64,000 nucleotides of DNA from Nectonema munidae. Its lineage: Eukaryota; Nematomorpha; Nectonematoida; Nectonematidae. Below are positions 39,181 to 51,109 of this stretch, piece by piece. The DNA lies in the NCBI GenBank assembly GCA_030549495.1, contig JAUIRK010000925.1:930001-994000 (forward strand), written 5' to 3'. Each line of letters starts with the position of its first letter. Position 1 is the first letter of the stretch. The notes beneath the pieces were generated by a model, which saw only the letters and a list, made by a program, of their open reading frames with translations, ran no database searches and was not told where the DNA came from. Made by a program: the position numbers and the translations under genes.

Positions 39181-40196
39181 TTTTTTTGATCAACAAATTA
39201 TTTTTCTATAGATTTGATGTGAAGAAGAAGTGAGTGGTCGAAAAATTTCTGAGAAGAATTAAATTGAATGAAAAAGGAAAAGTTTTAATATGCAATAATA
39301 AGTTATTATTTTTACGGAACTTTCGTGCTACAATATTCATCCTTGAAATTCGAGAGCCTTTTCAAAGGCTTTTTCAAGACCTATCATGAGTAATGAGTGA
39401 GTAAAGCGATTCCTTCTATAACTGAAATATTCTAATGGGAAAGTGTAAGTAGATTACATAGTAAAACATATTGTACATGTATTTTTAATTTTGGATCTTA
39501 ATATCCAATCAATCAAAAAACAAATTTGATCTTGAGACAAGGATCATCTTTGCATCCAACTTGAGCTGGTATTAGCCTCCTTGAAGAAAACATTTTAGTC
39601 AAAATAAATTTGCTTCTATTTATCAGTTTTAAATCGCTTATCTTGCAAAAGTAGCGTATTTTGTCGAAAACTCGTTTTAAAAAAAAATTTTTCCTAAAGA
39701 AATATAAAAAATTTCACTTTAAAGGTTTTCAAAAAATATTACACGCTTGTTAATATCTCGTTTTTTTAATTGTCTGAATTTTAATTTTTCAACTTTAAAA
39801 TATCAACACAATTAGCATCCGATTTTATAATGAAAAACTCCTTTCTTTACAATTTGAGTCAAAATGTAATTTCGTTCTCTTTCAGTTTTAAATTGCTCCT
39901 GTCCTACTTGTTTTTCTTGTTGACTCCAAACTTCTTCCTTTAACACAGCCCTTAGGGCCAGACAATCCTACAGTTCTTTTTTGTACTCTTTGATAAACGA
40001 GAAAATTCAATCCAGTTGCTTCCATTCATCCAAAATTTGAAATAAATTATTATCATTAATATTATTGAACAAGATACTAGATTGATATTCACAATCACAT
40101 TACCACCTGAATTCTATGATAATATATTTGAATAAATGTGATTCACATACAATAAAAATGAAATATCAAATTTTTGATTAAATTTTAAAATATAAA
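39181..40196. other. AT-rich stretch, no gene recognised
   Basis: No protein motif, terminal repeat or exon seen. Confidence 0.4.
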
Positions 40197-40202
40197 TTTA
40201 TT
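40197..40202 (-). promoter_or_regulatory. Poly(A) signal AATAAA
   Basis: Minus-strand AATAAA about 11 nt after the stop codon (40213-40215) of the possible terminal exon. Confidence 0.4.
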
Positions 40203-40212
40203 CACAGCACAT

Positions 40213-40262
40213 TTAAAAACACAAAGACAGGAGATAGAATACAAAAAGAAGAAAGGCTTCAA
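40213..40262 (-). CDS. Possible alternative terminal exon of the 44-60 kb gene
   Basis: Behind a pyrimidine-rich acceptor (CTTTCTTTGTTGAAG) lies a phase-1 frame reading FLLFVFYLLSLCF then stop, with AATAAA just after. Joined to the phase-1 donor of exon 44419-44583 (ending SSKNSFYLFI), it would make one uninterrupted hydrophobic C-terminus after a Ser-rich stretch. That is the layout of a GPI-anchor signal or tail anchor. The open frame extends further upstream (to about 40473), so it could instead be the last exon of a separate gene. This is inference from frames only. Confidence 0.25.
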
Positions 40263-40865
40263 CAAAGAAAGCGTTGGATTTGGAATTTGCACTTTTGCTC
40301 TTATCGAAGCTGGGGAATATGAAGAAATGCGTAAATGATGAGGTTAAAGTTAGTTTTATCTGGGAAAGATAACTAAGCTCTTCAAAATCAATGAAACTTT
40401 GCAACTTTAAATAGAGCATGTCAACAAAGACAACATTTTTGTTTTTCTTTTGGAAATTTTGAAAGCACGACAACGTTTTTGGGGAATGCTTTCTTTAATT
40501 CAACTCAAAGCAGTGAATGTGAAAAGGAGTGGAGTAAATAAGTCTGAAAAAATGAAAAAATAAAAATTATACTTTAATGAGACTCTGGATTATAGTTAGA
40601 CATTTATTAATTTTCAGAGATTTATTAGTTTAATTTTTGAAAATTTAACAAATCCGATAAAATATTAGTAGATCGCAATTATATTCATTTCTAAAGGACA
40701 AAATAATAGTTTGATAAAAAATTATCCTTTCTACATATTTTTTTCGTCCAAGTTTTTTATGGCTCTTTTTTTGATTTTTATATAGTGAACCCTTTAATAA
40801 TATTTTTCTTATTTTCCAAATTTTCTTTTTCAAACGAAACCTAAAGCGAATTCAAAGAGAAGTAA

Positions 40866-43512
40866 TGATATAACTTCTGTTCCTACTTCTAATTGGTCTT
40901 GTTCCAACTGTAATATTTGCCCTAATATGTTAAAGCGTAGTTCATGCCTAAAGTGGTATTGCCACACTTCTCAAAATATATGTAAAGATATGATTTCTAC
41001 AATTCAAAAGTGGGAATCTGTGGACATGAAAATTGCTGAATCCTTGCTTTGAATGATTCAGCTGTATCTATAGAACCCCTTCAACTAGTTTATTCCACTC
41101 TACACTGGTTGAGAGTAGATGGAATTACTAGTAGTGTAGGTTGGAATTACTTCAACTTTTTTTGGTTTTCTTAATCTGTTTCCAAAGTTTGTTTGATATA
41201 TATTGGCGACTACAACTATCCTTCAATATACTGGAATCCAGAAAAATTTTCATATTCTAAAGTAAATTCTGCAGAAATATGTTTTTAGAATTTTTGGCTT
41301 CTAAAACCCTATTTCAACTGATAAAGGATGCTACAAGGATTGACTTCTCCGCTAAAGAAAGTGTCTTGGATCTATTAATAACGAACTCCCCTACCGAGAT
41401 GTCAAGTGAATCATCTATCTTACCAGCACATGTGGTAGTGACCATTACCCACTAACGTTTGAAATTATCTCAAATGCTGAAATCATTTCTTCTGTTGGAA
41501 AGAAACTCAACGTATGTAAGGTTCGATGGGATTCCCATAATAATAGTTTTGTGGATTTCTATATATTCCTTATGGATATGCTTAATCAAACAATTGCGCA
41601 AAACATACACTTTGCGAAACACAGGAAAAATGCAGTCTATACCTGAATCACGTTACTATATCTTTATATAAAAAATGTGTATTCTATATAAAAAGTATAA
41701 AAAGTATAGAGATCTTATTTTATGGTCTGAATTCAGGAGAACATCATATACATTAAGGTGTGAGACAAGGAAAGCAAAAAGGTCTTATGAAAAAGACATT
41801 TCACTTAACATAAAGGACAAAACTAAGAGGTTATGCAACTACTTGAATTCACTTAAGAAAAAAAGCTCAATCACTGTCTTTTAACGGATCTTAACGGGAA
41901 TTTACTAAAAACTAATACCGAAAAAGCTGAAATTTTTAAACATTATTTTTCAACTATCTTTACAAGCACCCCAAGCGACCCACCAAATGGCAATCCTGAG
42001 ATGAATAGTTCTTTTCTAATGAATGATTTAGTAATTAATGGAGAAATGGTGTATGACAAACTTAGCTTCTAGATGTAAACAAGTCTCCAAGTATTGATAA
42101 CTTACATCCATACATATTTAAGAAATTAAGTGTTATTTTAACTCTGCCTATAACAAAGCTTTTTAATCTTTCTATCAGTAAAAAAATCCTTCCCATCACA
42201 TGAAACTTATTTCTAACTACAGACCAATAAGTTTGACCCCAGTGTTTTGTAAAGTCCTTGAATCGATAATTTCAGATGATATTCTTTTGTACCTGGAACA
42301 TAACAACCTCGTCCCAAGTTAACAGCATGGCTTTAAATAAGAAAAAATCGATAATAACCAAATTGTTAGAATTTCATAACGATATTGCCACCATATTAGA
42401 AAAGAGTTTAACTGGTGACGTTCTTTACTTTGATTTTAGTAAAGCTTTTGATAAAGCACCCCACAACTATTTACTCAAAAAACTAGAAGGGTATGGCTTA
42501 ACTACCAAAGTTTTAAAATGGATTGAATCTTTTTTAAAGAATGGAACACAACAAGTTACTGTCAATGAACAGCTATCAAGTTTAATCGATGTAACAAGTG
42601 GTGTTATCCAAGGTAGTGTGCTTGGACCTTTGTTATTCAATCTTTACATAAAAGACTTCCCCTTCAAAATTGATTCTCATTTGAAACTATTTGGAGACGA
42701 TCTTAAAATTTACTGCGCTTCAACTAACACATCTCAAAGGACTTTACAAAGTGATCTCTTTGCTCTGTACGAATGGTGCAACACTTGGGGTATTGATCTC
42801 AACTTCTCTAAATGTAGTCACTTTCAAATTGGCTCAAAAAATAATCTCACCTATTACATAGCTGGCTATGATATAAAACGAGTTGACTTTATTAGCGATC
42901 TTGGGGCCACTATCGATAAAACTTTGCGTTTTGAACCTCATTTTTCAAAAGCTATTTTAAAGGCTTGTTCAATATTTTTTCAAGTGGTTAGACACTTCAA
43001 TGTATTCGATACTGGAATAGTACTAACATTATATAAAGCCCTGATACGACCACACCTTGAATATGGTAACGTGGTATCCCATCCAACGCGTATGAAAAAT
43101 TTAGGAAAAGTGCAAAGATTTATACTTGTAAAATTAGATTATAAGGAAAAACTACATAAATTATCTTTTCTGAGAAATTGAAGAAACCATGGAAAAAAAT
43201 TTATGAAAACGAGATGCACAAAACGTTTTCTCAAGGCCTCATTTTCGAATAGAATAATAAACGACTGGAATAATCTCCCTAAACATGTCGTTGATTTTCC
43301 CTTCTTGCAAATCTTCAAAAACCGTCTTGATTTCGATTTGGAAAGACTTGGTTTTTACCTTTGATTAATTGAACTCCTTACTTTTGTACTGTCAATTATA
43401 CGACTAACCCTGGATTAATTCACATTTTCATTCTTTTTACACGATGCGATCCTCACAAGATTATACTTAGCTTTTATTTTGCTTAATAAATTATGTTATG
43501 TTATGTTATACT
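40866..43512 (+). mobile_element. LINE (CR1-like), broken
   Basis: A plus-strand non-LTR element. Near 40890-41000 a Cys/His-rich stretch (WSCSNCNICPN ... CLKWYCHTS) resembles the PHD-like finger of CR1-type first ORFs. The endonuclease tail follows (IYIGDYNYPSIYWN near 41200, LDLLITNSPTEMSSES near 41370, the SDHYPLT counterpart near 41440), then the linker at 41675-41884, RT fingers (SNYRPISLTPVF near 42215), and the RT core. The C-terminal region runs to about 43360 and the 3' end has three TTATG units near 43490-43510, a CR1-like tail. Several frameshifts and stops. Confidence 0.75.
42276..43181 (+). pseudogene. LINE reverse transcriptase core, 301 codons
   Basis: The frame holds LYFDFSKAFDKAPHNYLLKK (motif A, residues 50-69), TSGVIQGSVLGPLLFNLYI (motif B, 107-125), KLFGDDLKIYC (catalytic box, 137-147, FGDD in place of the usual F/YADD) and FISDLGATIDKTLRF (thumb side). 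Motif B has Ile where Pro is usual (GVIQG for GVPQG). Upstream and downstream parts lie in other frames, so the element is dead as it stands. Confidence 0.75.
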
Positions 43513-43559
43513 ATTAATTTAAAATAAGCCAGCCATGGTAGAAGCAAATTGACTACTTT

Positions 43560-43848
43560 TCTTAAAAAAAATTAGCACTCCATGTTCTACTTGGAGTATT
43601 CTTAAGTATTTTCAAGAGTTTTCCAATTCAAATTCAGACGAAATTATTTTGCATTGAGAGGACTCAAAAGATGGAATAGTTTACCTACCAAAGTTATTTC
43701 ATCAAGCTCAATTGACATGTTCAAGAAAAAATTAGACAAATTTCTTGGCAATGAAATGTATAAATATATATAATTGAATTTGCAGATGCATTTTCATAGG
43801 CGTAAGCCTTTTATAATGCTTAATAAACTTATGTTGTTTTATGTTAAA
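43560..43848 (+). mobile_element. 5'-truncated LINE 3' end
   Basis: An out-of-frame remnant reads FALRGLKRWNSLPTKVI followed by SIDMFKKKLDKFLGNEM. That is the conserved C-terminus of CR1/Jockey LINEs ('WN.LP..v......FK..L'). A short 3'UTR follows, ending CTTAATAAACTTATG, similar to the end of the LINE at 40866-43512 (CTTAATAAATTATG). It is therefore a second member of the same family. Confidence 0.65.
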
Positions 43849-44301
43849 TTCAAGCGATTTATTACACAAAAACTTGCTACACTGAATTTAAAAGCCTTCA
43901 TACTTATCTTAATTATGCTTGCTAGCAAATCCCTTCACAATAAATGAGATAAAGACAAATAGTTTTTATAAAGCTTTAAGAAATACAACAATTTATTTAA
44001 CAGCATTAATAAAATGGTTAAGATCATTAACAACGGATAATACGCTTTCAATGGAGTTACAGTTTTATAAAAAGAGTGTAGGGCATGGAAAGAAAATAGG
44101 AACTTAGAATCGTGAATAGCCTAATTTGTTTGAAGTAGAGCTTGCCATATTATTAATTAACTCTATAACATAATTTTAATTCCTTGTTATCATTTCTTTT
44201 TTATATTCAGTTTTTGAGAGAGGCCAAAATTGAGAGAATTGGGATTGGCAAAAGTTAAAATCAAGTTCAATTAGTTAAACACTTCGCAGGAAATAACTTT
44301 G
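43849..44301. other. Possible 3' flank of the 44-60 kb gene
   Basis: No further exon recognised. A plus-strand frame at 43919-44107 is unsupported. No canonical AATAAA is found on the minus strand just past 44302. Confidence 0.3.
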
Positions 44302-44375
44302 TTAAAATCGACACCCCTCCCCTAAAAAGGATTGGAATGTATTTGTTGAGGTATGATGGCGATTTAATAATAAAT
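44302..44375 (-). CDS. Possible terminal exon after a 43-nt intron
   Basis: A strong acceptor (TTTTTTTATTTTCACAG) at 44376 opens a phase-1 frame of 24 codons (LLLNRHHTSTNTFQSF ... stop). The intron would be only 43 nt (44376-44418), near the lower limit for animals. Alternatives are read-through of the donor, ending after FICKL at 44408, or splicing to 40262. Confidence 0.3.
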
Positions 44376-44418
44376 CTGTGAAAATAAAAAAATTAAAATT
44401 TTAATCATTAAAGCTTAC

Positions 44419-44583
44419 ATATGAAAAGATAAAAACTATTTTTTGAAGAAAAATATGTTGATGATGAAGAGGAAGATGATTTCATTGCAGTAGCATTTGT
44501 GTTTTCTTTCGTAACGGAGGTAGTTATTTCGCTAGAATTCATCATGTCTTTCATTATTAGCGTGGAGTTTGTATCTGAGTTCA
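44419..44583 (-). CDS. Glycoprotein gene, exon: Ser/Thr-rich segment
   Basis: 165 nt, phase 1 at both ends. Acceptor TTATTTGTTATTCAAG, donor CATAT|GTAAGC. It encodes NSDTNSTLIMKDMMNSSE, then ITTSVTKENTNATAMK, a run of seven Ser and TYFSSKNSFYLFI. Sequons NST, NSS and NAT are present. If the 46-kb exon really spans the membrane this part would be cytoplasmic, which makes the sequons irrelevant. If the 46-kb exon is skipped, the segment is extracellular. The sequence cannot decide. Confidence 0.5.
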
Positions 44584-45032
44584 CTTGAATAACAAATAAC
44601 ACATAAGTTCACATTTTAATTTTAGCATTAGATTATCTAAATATAGAAATTATAAAGTAAATTTTACTCTCTTTTACTGAAAAGTATTTATGCTCTATCA
44701 TCAACATTAACAATTTAATGTGAATTATTTTTTCCTTGCTAAAAACAGCCAACCTTCTTGCCAAAGATTTTCAATTTAGGCATGATTGTCAATGTGTTCT
44801 TTTTAAACGCTTTACTCAAAATTTAAGTTTCCCTCTAAAAAAGTAAACCACCATGTCCTCGTTTATCGAAATACCCGGACTCTTCTCTCTAGCTTTTTTG
44901 ATTTTATTCTCCTCTCTATCTCTTCGTGTTTTAACGGCGCGTAGATGAGAAATCAGGAGAAAATTCAGAGGCATTTAAAAGGTATTCAAATGAGAAATAT
45001 TTAGAGGTATTTTAGAAGATATATGCACTTAC

Positions 45033-45179
45033 AATTGTTTGATTCTAAATCCGTGAAAGAGACAACATCTATTTCAGTGTCGGATTCTTTTTCGTCATTG
45101 CTACTGCTGGAAGTTGAATTTTCGTCTTGGTTTGAAGATTTTGTCACAGTATACAAACGAGAAATCGTTTCTTCTTCGA
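45033..45179 (-). CDS. Glycoprotein gene, exon: acidic Ser-rich segment
   Basis: 147 nt, phase 1 at both ends. An excellent donor CAATT|GTAAGTG lies at 45032. Two acceptors are possible (45180 after CTTTTTTAAAG, or 45210 after GTTTTTTAAAG, adding 30 nt in frame). It encodes EEETISRLYTVTKSSNQDEN, then STSSSSNDEKESDTEID and VVSFTDLESNN, strongly acidic with clustered Ser flanked by acids, as in casein-kinase-2 sites. The intron upstream is almost entirely a CA repeat on this strand (45249-46084). Confidence 0.55.
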
Positions 45180-45247
45180 CTTTAAAAAAGTTTTTGGCAA
45201 TGTGAAACACTTTAAAAAACAATACTTTATATCCATTGCTTGTCAAG

Positions 45248-46088
<841 letters not shown>

Positions 46089-46205
46089 ATTTACTAGCGT
46101 CATCTCAGAGAATATATTTTGGTAGTATATATTACAAATAATAATCTCAATAAAAAAATAAAATAATTTGAGAAAAATATCGTATAATATAAGGAAAAGA
46201 GTTAC

Positions 46206-46343
46206 GCGATGTTTCTTCGATTTTTGCCGTTGTGTCTGATATTCCGTTGGTCAATGGATCATCTGAAGAAACTTCTAAAAACCGAACCAAATCATGGCAA
46301 AAAAATAATAAAAAATAATAAATATAAAATACCAACGAAACAG
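46206..46343 (-). CDS. Glycoprotein gene, exon: transmembrane helix
   Basis: 138 nt, phase 1 at both ends. A strong acceptor with a long pyrimidine tract (TCTTATTTTAACAG) at 46344 and a fair donor (TCGC|GTAACT) at 46205. It encodes VSLVFYIYYFLLFFCHDLVR, a single hydrophobic helix followed by a basic residue. It then continues FLEVSSDDPLTNGISD and TTAKIEETS. The phase fits the exon before (59093-60517) and after (45033-45179) without a frame problem. A helix followed by an Arg then an acidic Ser-rich tail suits a type I membrane protein. Confidence 0.55.
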
Positions 46344-46914
46344 CTGTTAAAATAAGATAAATGCGAATTAACAACTCATGACATGGCATGCCTGAATAAA
46401 GCAAAATTTGTGTTTTTCTCTAAGATATTCATCATTAACTATGGGTTTTACAGGTTTAACAATATTTGTCCTGCCGATATTCAACAAAAATTAACCTAAA
46501 AATTCACGTTAAAAATAAAAATGGTAAATGCAAATTATTATCGAACACTCAACTGAACATGATCCTTCTTCAAAAAATTTGAAAACAATTTCTTACAAGT
46601 TGTTTTGCTTATAGCCAAGATCCCCATCTAAAGACAACTCGTTCCAGTGTTTATTCAATTTCAACAGTTTTTGCCTCTGTTTATCTTATTATTACTATTA
46701 TCAACATTTTAATTGGAAGCGCTTACTATCTACATTTTCAAATTGGCACCTAAAAATTAGAGATCAATTGTAGCAAGCAAAAAAAGACTTCTAACAAATT
46801 GAATTTTCTGAATTTACTTGGAAGAGAACTTTGAAAATATAGAAACTAAATGATGACAAAAGTAAAAACAAAACCAACATACCCTCTCAATTAACAAATC
46901 ACAATTATGAGTGT
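46344..46914. other. Intron sequence, AT-rich
   Basis: Start of the 12.7-kb predicted intron 46344-59092. No feature recognised in this part. Confidence 0.35.
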
Positions 46915-47005
46915 ATTGAACTATTGAATTTCTCGCGCCTTAATTATTAAATAAAACTAGATTAATGCTTACTAACTAAATAAAAACATGATAACTAGGC
47001 ACACT
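46915..47005. repeat. Dispersed repeat, partner of 48415-48505
   Basis: TGAATTTCTCGCGCCTTAAT and the following 70 bp recur at 48415-48505 at roughly 75-80% identity, same orientation, on either side of the zinc-finger pseudogene. From 46970 to 47140 the sequence is dominated by degenerate CTAACTAA units. Confidence 0.5.
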
Positions 47006-47399
47006 AACTAGCAATCAGGTTGACTAACTAACAAACTACCTTTCTAACAAACCTTTTAAATAACGAACCAACCAAAAATAACTAGCTAAAAACAAACGAA
47101 CTAACCCACTATCAAAACTAACTAAATAATAAAGAAACGCATATATCCGATGATCTAACTATAGAAACGATTTATTAGAAGGATGCGCTTTTTTGTGAAA
47201 TATTGAGCTTAATATAACTCTCCAACACTACAAATTAAAATGGCGTCATGTAATCTTTTTACTTCTATTACTAATTCTAATGCAAATTGTAAATTTCTTA
47301 TTTATCTTTTGCCTATAAAAACCTGGCTTCTTTGTTTGTCTTTTAATTAAAACCATTTTATAGTTCGAATTTTTGAAAAAACACACTTCTCTTTGCAAT

Positions 47400-47995
47400 T
47401 GCCAATAAAGTTATGGGGAAAGATAGTGAAGCGTGGCAATGTTCTTTTTGAAAAAAGAGACTGTGGTGATAAGGTTCGGTGTCAGTACTGTTTTTAAGGC
47501 GTTGTTAATCTTGTCAAAGAATTAATGAACACACAATTACGGATATATCTATTAAGTTGGTGTACGATGAAATTGTAGTCTGCACAAAACAACATTTTCA
47601 TATAAAATGTTACGGATTAAATAATACATCATTTTGACCACATAACTTGAATTGATTGAAAAAAGATAGATAAACTTTTTGAGAAAAATTCCAAAGTTGA
47701 AGCTAAAAGGAAAGTGTCTGCATCAGAGAGTGTTCCTGAAAATGTACAGACTTAAAAAATAGATTCGGAAACAAAGATAGATGACAAAAAGTATGCTTCT
47801 GTTCCAGTGAGTAACACAAAAATGAATAAAACCGTTGCGAAAGGTGATTTCAGAAAGTTAAGTTTCCTGGATTTATTATTCCTCTATGAAGCAGAAAAAC
47901 AAGAAGAGAGTGAACCAGAACTTTTAACTGACTTTGCGATCAATAAAAGTAGAAAAATTATGAGCAAGGTTGTTTATCCATGGCATACACATTGA
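47400..47995 (+). pseudogene. Decayed PARP-type zinc-finger gene fragment
   Basis: Plus-strand pieces in order: RDCGDKVRCQYC (C-x2-C, 47455-47491), NTQLRI, then KLVYDEIVVCTKQHFHIKCY (H-x2-C near 47599-47610), then EKNSKVEAKRKVSASESVPE. After a stop, 47807-47995 stays open (KTVAKGDFRKLSFLDLLFLY). The C-x2-C ... H-x2-C layout followed by a 'L..D...l.......k' tail is that of the zf-PARP domain. Two or three stops and a frameshift prevent a product. It may be an old gene copy within the intron of the host gene. Confidence 0.38.
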
Positions 47996-48005
47996 GTTGA
48001 AATAT

Positions 48006-49650
48006 GATGAGTCACATTGTATTTGTAAAGGTAATACTTCCTTCAAACTCATTCACTCAAAACTAAGCCACTATTAAAGTTTCTCCCGAGGTACGCTCCG
48101 TTTTTAAAGATTTAATATATACACTATATATATAGATTTAACATGTTGCAAAGTTTATAAATTTATTTCACAGCGACAATGTACAGTATATTGTCCTTTC
48201 AAACACACTTCTAGTATTGTAAGGAATCTAGGCATGTTTCTTACTATTATTTAGTTGAAAATAGCAAAATCAAAATTGAAATGTTATACTTGCATCAAAG
48301 ATAAGCTATTGTTCTGGGTTAGGGTTAGGGTTTGGTGAATAATAGTGAATTTTTTACTTTACGCTATGACAATGAATCTCCCAATCGTAACGTGCGAAAT
48401 TTTTTGTGCTATACTTTGAATTTCTCGTGCCTTAATTATTGTATAAAAGTAGGCTAATTTTTACTACCTAAATAAATAAAAACATAACTTGCCAACCAAC
48501 TTTCACTTTGAACAAACAGTCCAAAGGTTTGGAGTTAAATTTAAGATTTTGTTCGATTCGATATCAATTCAGAAAACTTGCATACCTTTCGATAACATTT
48601 TTTAGTGATTTCAAATTGATCAATATTTGTCCTTATCCAAGCCTTATACACTTTCTTTACATAATGGTCCAGCTTTTTATGTTAGAAGCGCTTTAAGGCA
48701 TAGTATGGGGAATACCACCTCTAAAAGTTAATTGACGACATTTTTCTAGAATCTAGATGAATCCTTTTCATTTAGGGATTTGTGTGTCCTGATTCCATAT
48801 ATTTACTAGGGATTTTAATATCAACTTCAATAGTTATTTTTGAATAAGTAGGTTCAATTTTTTATGCCTCATCATAAATAACAAAATAAAACAGAAAGAC
48901 CATATCGATCATTTGACTTGTAGAATGTGTGTTTTGCTACGTATTAAGAAAATGTTAAGACATTTTGCCTGTTAAAGTAAATGATATTTCCAAGTGATAT
49001 TAAAGTTTAGGTAATAAGGAAAAAATTAACTAACAAAATATTCTCTTATAGTCTATATACATAATATTGTATCGTGCAGGATTAAAACTCTTGCTATATC
49101 CAATCCGATATGAAATATTGAAGTAAAATTTATTTATAAAATACATGAACATTTTGTTTTTTAAGGAAACGAGCATAAAAATAAGGACCAAAACATCAGC
49201 TTTTCAAAATACCAAATGTCAAAACTTGTCAATTCAAAATAGGAAGCAAAATTATAAAATTTAAAGTTATCATTATAAAATGAAAAATTTTCAATTTTGG
49301 TTGAAAGAAATATGTATTTTTTATGAAACAATTTCACTAAAAAAAATAAAAATTTAGTATAGTAAAAAACCTAGTTATACCATATATACCCATGAATATA
49401 ATTTAATTGCATTTTTTATTTCCTCAATTTGCATTAAATTTGACAAGTTCTCAACTAATTTCTAAATTGGCCAATTGGTAAAATTGTGGAAACCTATATT
49501 TGGCGTTATGAAATTAGCATTAGTGTTTGCATTAGAGTTAGTGATAGGGTTGAGGTTAGGTTTAGTGTTAGGGCAAGTGTACAGGCACAAACTTCCCTAT
49601 TTATTTCAATTAATACACGTCTGATACAAAAAAACATCTAGGCATACACA
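48006..49650. other. Intron sequence with repeat debris
   Basis: Holds the dispersed repeat 48415-48505, the telomere-like run 48316-48333 and a GTTAGTGATAGGG-type degenerate run near 49500-49580. No gene. Confidence 0.4.
48316..48333. repeat. Interstitial telomere-like repeat (TTAGGG)n
   Basis: About three copies of GGGTTA in plus orientation, the complement of the run at 27578-27600. Confidence 0.6.
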
Positions 49651-50217
49651 TACACACATAGAGATGGGTGATAAATTACACCTGGTATATATCATTTGAT
49701 ATATATCAGCGAAATATATCAAGGACTAAACATAAATTGATTTTTTTTAAAAAGAACACTTATATTTACATATGGATATATGATCTGAGTCTGTCGTCTA
49801 TGTGTAAGAATGGATGTGAATTGAAAATCTGGGTGAACTTATTTATCACTTGCTGTAGAGTTTCATTATTTTTAAATATATCACGGATATACAAATACTA
49901 ATAGTGCAGCAGACTTTTCTCTAACCCCTTTTTCTCATCACAAATAAAAGACATTTGAAAATTGCACCTACTAATTGTAACTTTTCAAAAAATTTCTTGT
50001 AAGGTTTTGTATCTTTTTTGCCTAGTTTTCCAAATACTGCAAGGTTCAGGAAGCAGGGAAGACAGAATTTGGAGCTTTTATCTCGCAGAGATTTTTGCCG
50101 TGACTGCACGCAAGACAAAGAAGCGTGTGCGCGTAAGTATTGTACGGTGACAGTTGTTGCCCGCCCAAACAGATCGTATGCGAGCGCATTCCATGGTATG
50201 TATATTTGAATTTAATT

Positions 50218-50583
50218 TAGAGATGTATCGAATGTCCACAGAGGCGAATTATGCGCTATAATTTTTACCTCCTTTTAACATTCTAACTTTCAAATTTCAA
50301 CATGCGCATTGGTAATTTTCAAACATTTTTCTTTTTCTATTTACCGCAAAGTTTTTTCGGAATTTTTCCATTTTTACTTTATTCAACATTTTTATGATAA
50401 GTACGTCTTTATGATAAAATTATGCATACGCTTATTGAACCTTTGAAAATTGAACTTAGAATAGCAACTATGATATCCGCCTCCACTAAGAAAATTAATT
50501 CTGACATCCCGATTCGCTAGGATGTCAAATTTGATATCCGCATCTGCATCCGCGATTACAAAAATTCCGCATTCGATACATCT
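50218..50583. mobile_element. Small hAT element, TAGAGATG family, second copy
   Basis: It begins TAGAGATGTATCGAAT and ends ATTCGATACATCT, with GGATGTCAAA and ATCCGCATC subterminal repeats as in 9661-10408, but is half as long and lacks the transposase scrap. No target duplication is seen, so the right end may be eroded. Confidence 0.65.
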
Positions 50584-51109
50584 TGGTAGCATGCATGCTT
50601 TTTTACCTTCTGCGCATGATGATAGGTCCAAAAACAAAAGAAGCTAAGAAGCCGAATTTATGTGCAAAATTTATCGTCCATCTCCTATCTCTTGTTGCTT
50701 CTTCAAGCATCAGAGACTCAAATGGCGTCAGCATTACCATTCTCGAAAGCAACTCATTTATGGCGGCCCAAACATGTTCAGCAAACCACCATGGTGACAT
50801 TCATGGATGACGCCGTAGGAAGGCAATTGCAGGATAAACTTGATCTGATGCTCATTACCCCATTGATTACAGGTATGAATTTTATGTGTGATTTTGTCTA
50901 TTTGTATTAAAATGTTTGTGTTATGTCAATAGGCAATGTTCAATTTTCCTTCTTGGAGAATCCGTCCTTTATTCCATTTCTCTCCAAGTTAAGACCAAGC
51001 GCACGAATGATGTCAAGTTATCGCGTGACAGGCTAAGTGATGCTTCACTGTGCGCAAAGACAACAATAGGTATATGGAGCCTTTATGTCCACACTAAGCC
51101 TTATTTAAC

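Noticed and set aside
48780-48920. RDFNINFN ... DHIDHLT resembling a LINE endonuclease
   Set aside because: Only two short motifs, a stop between them and no neighbouring LINE sequence.
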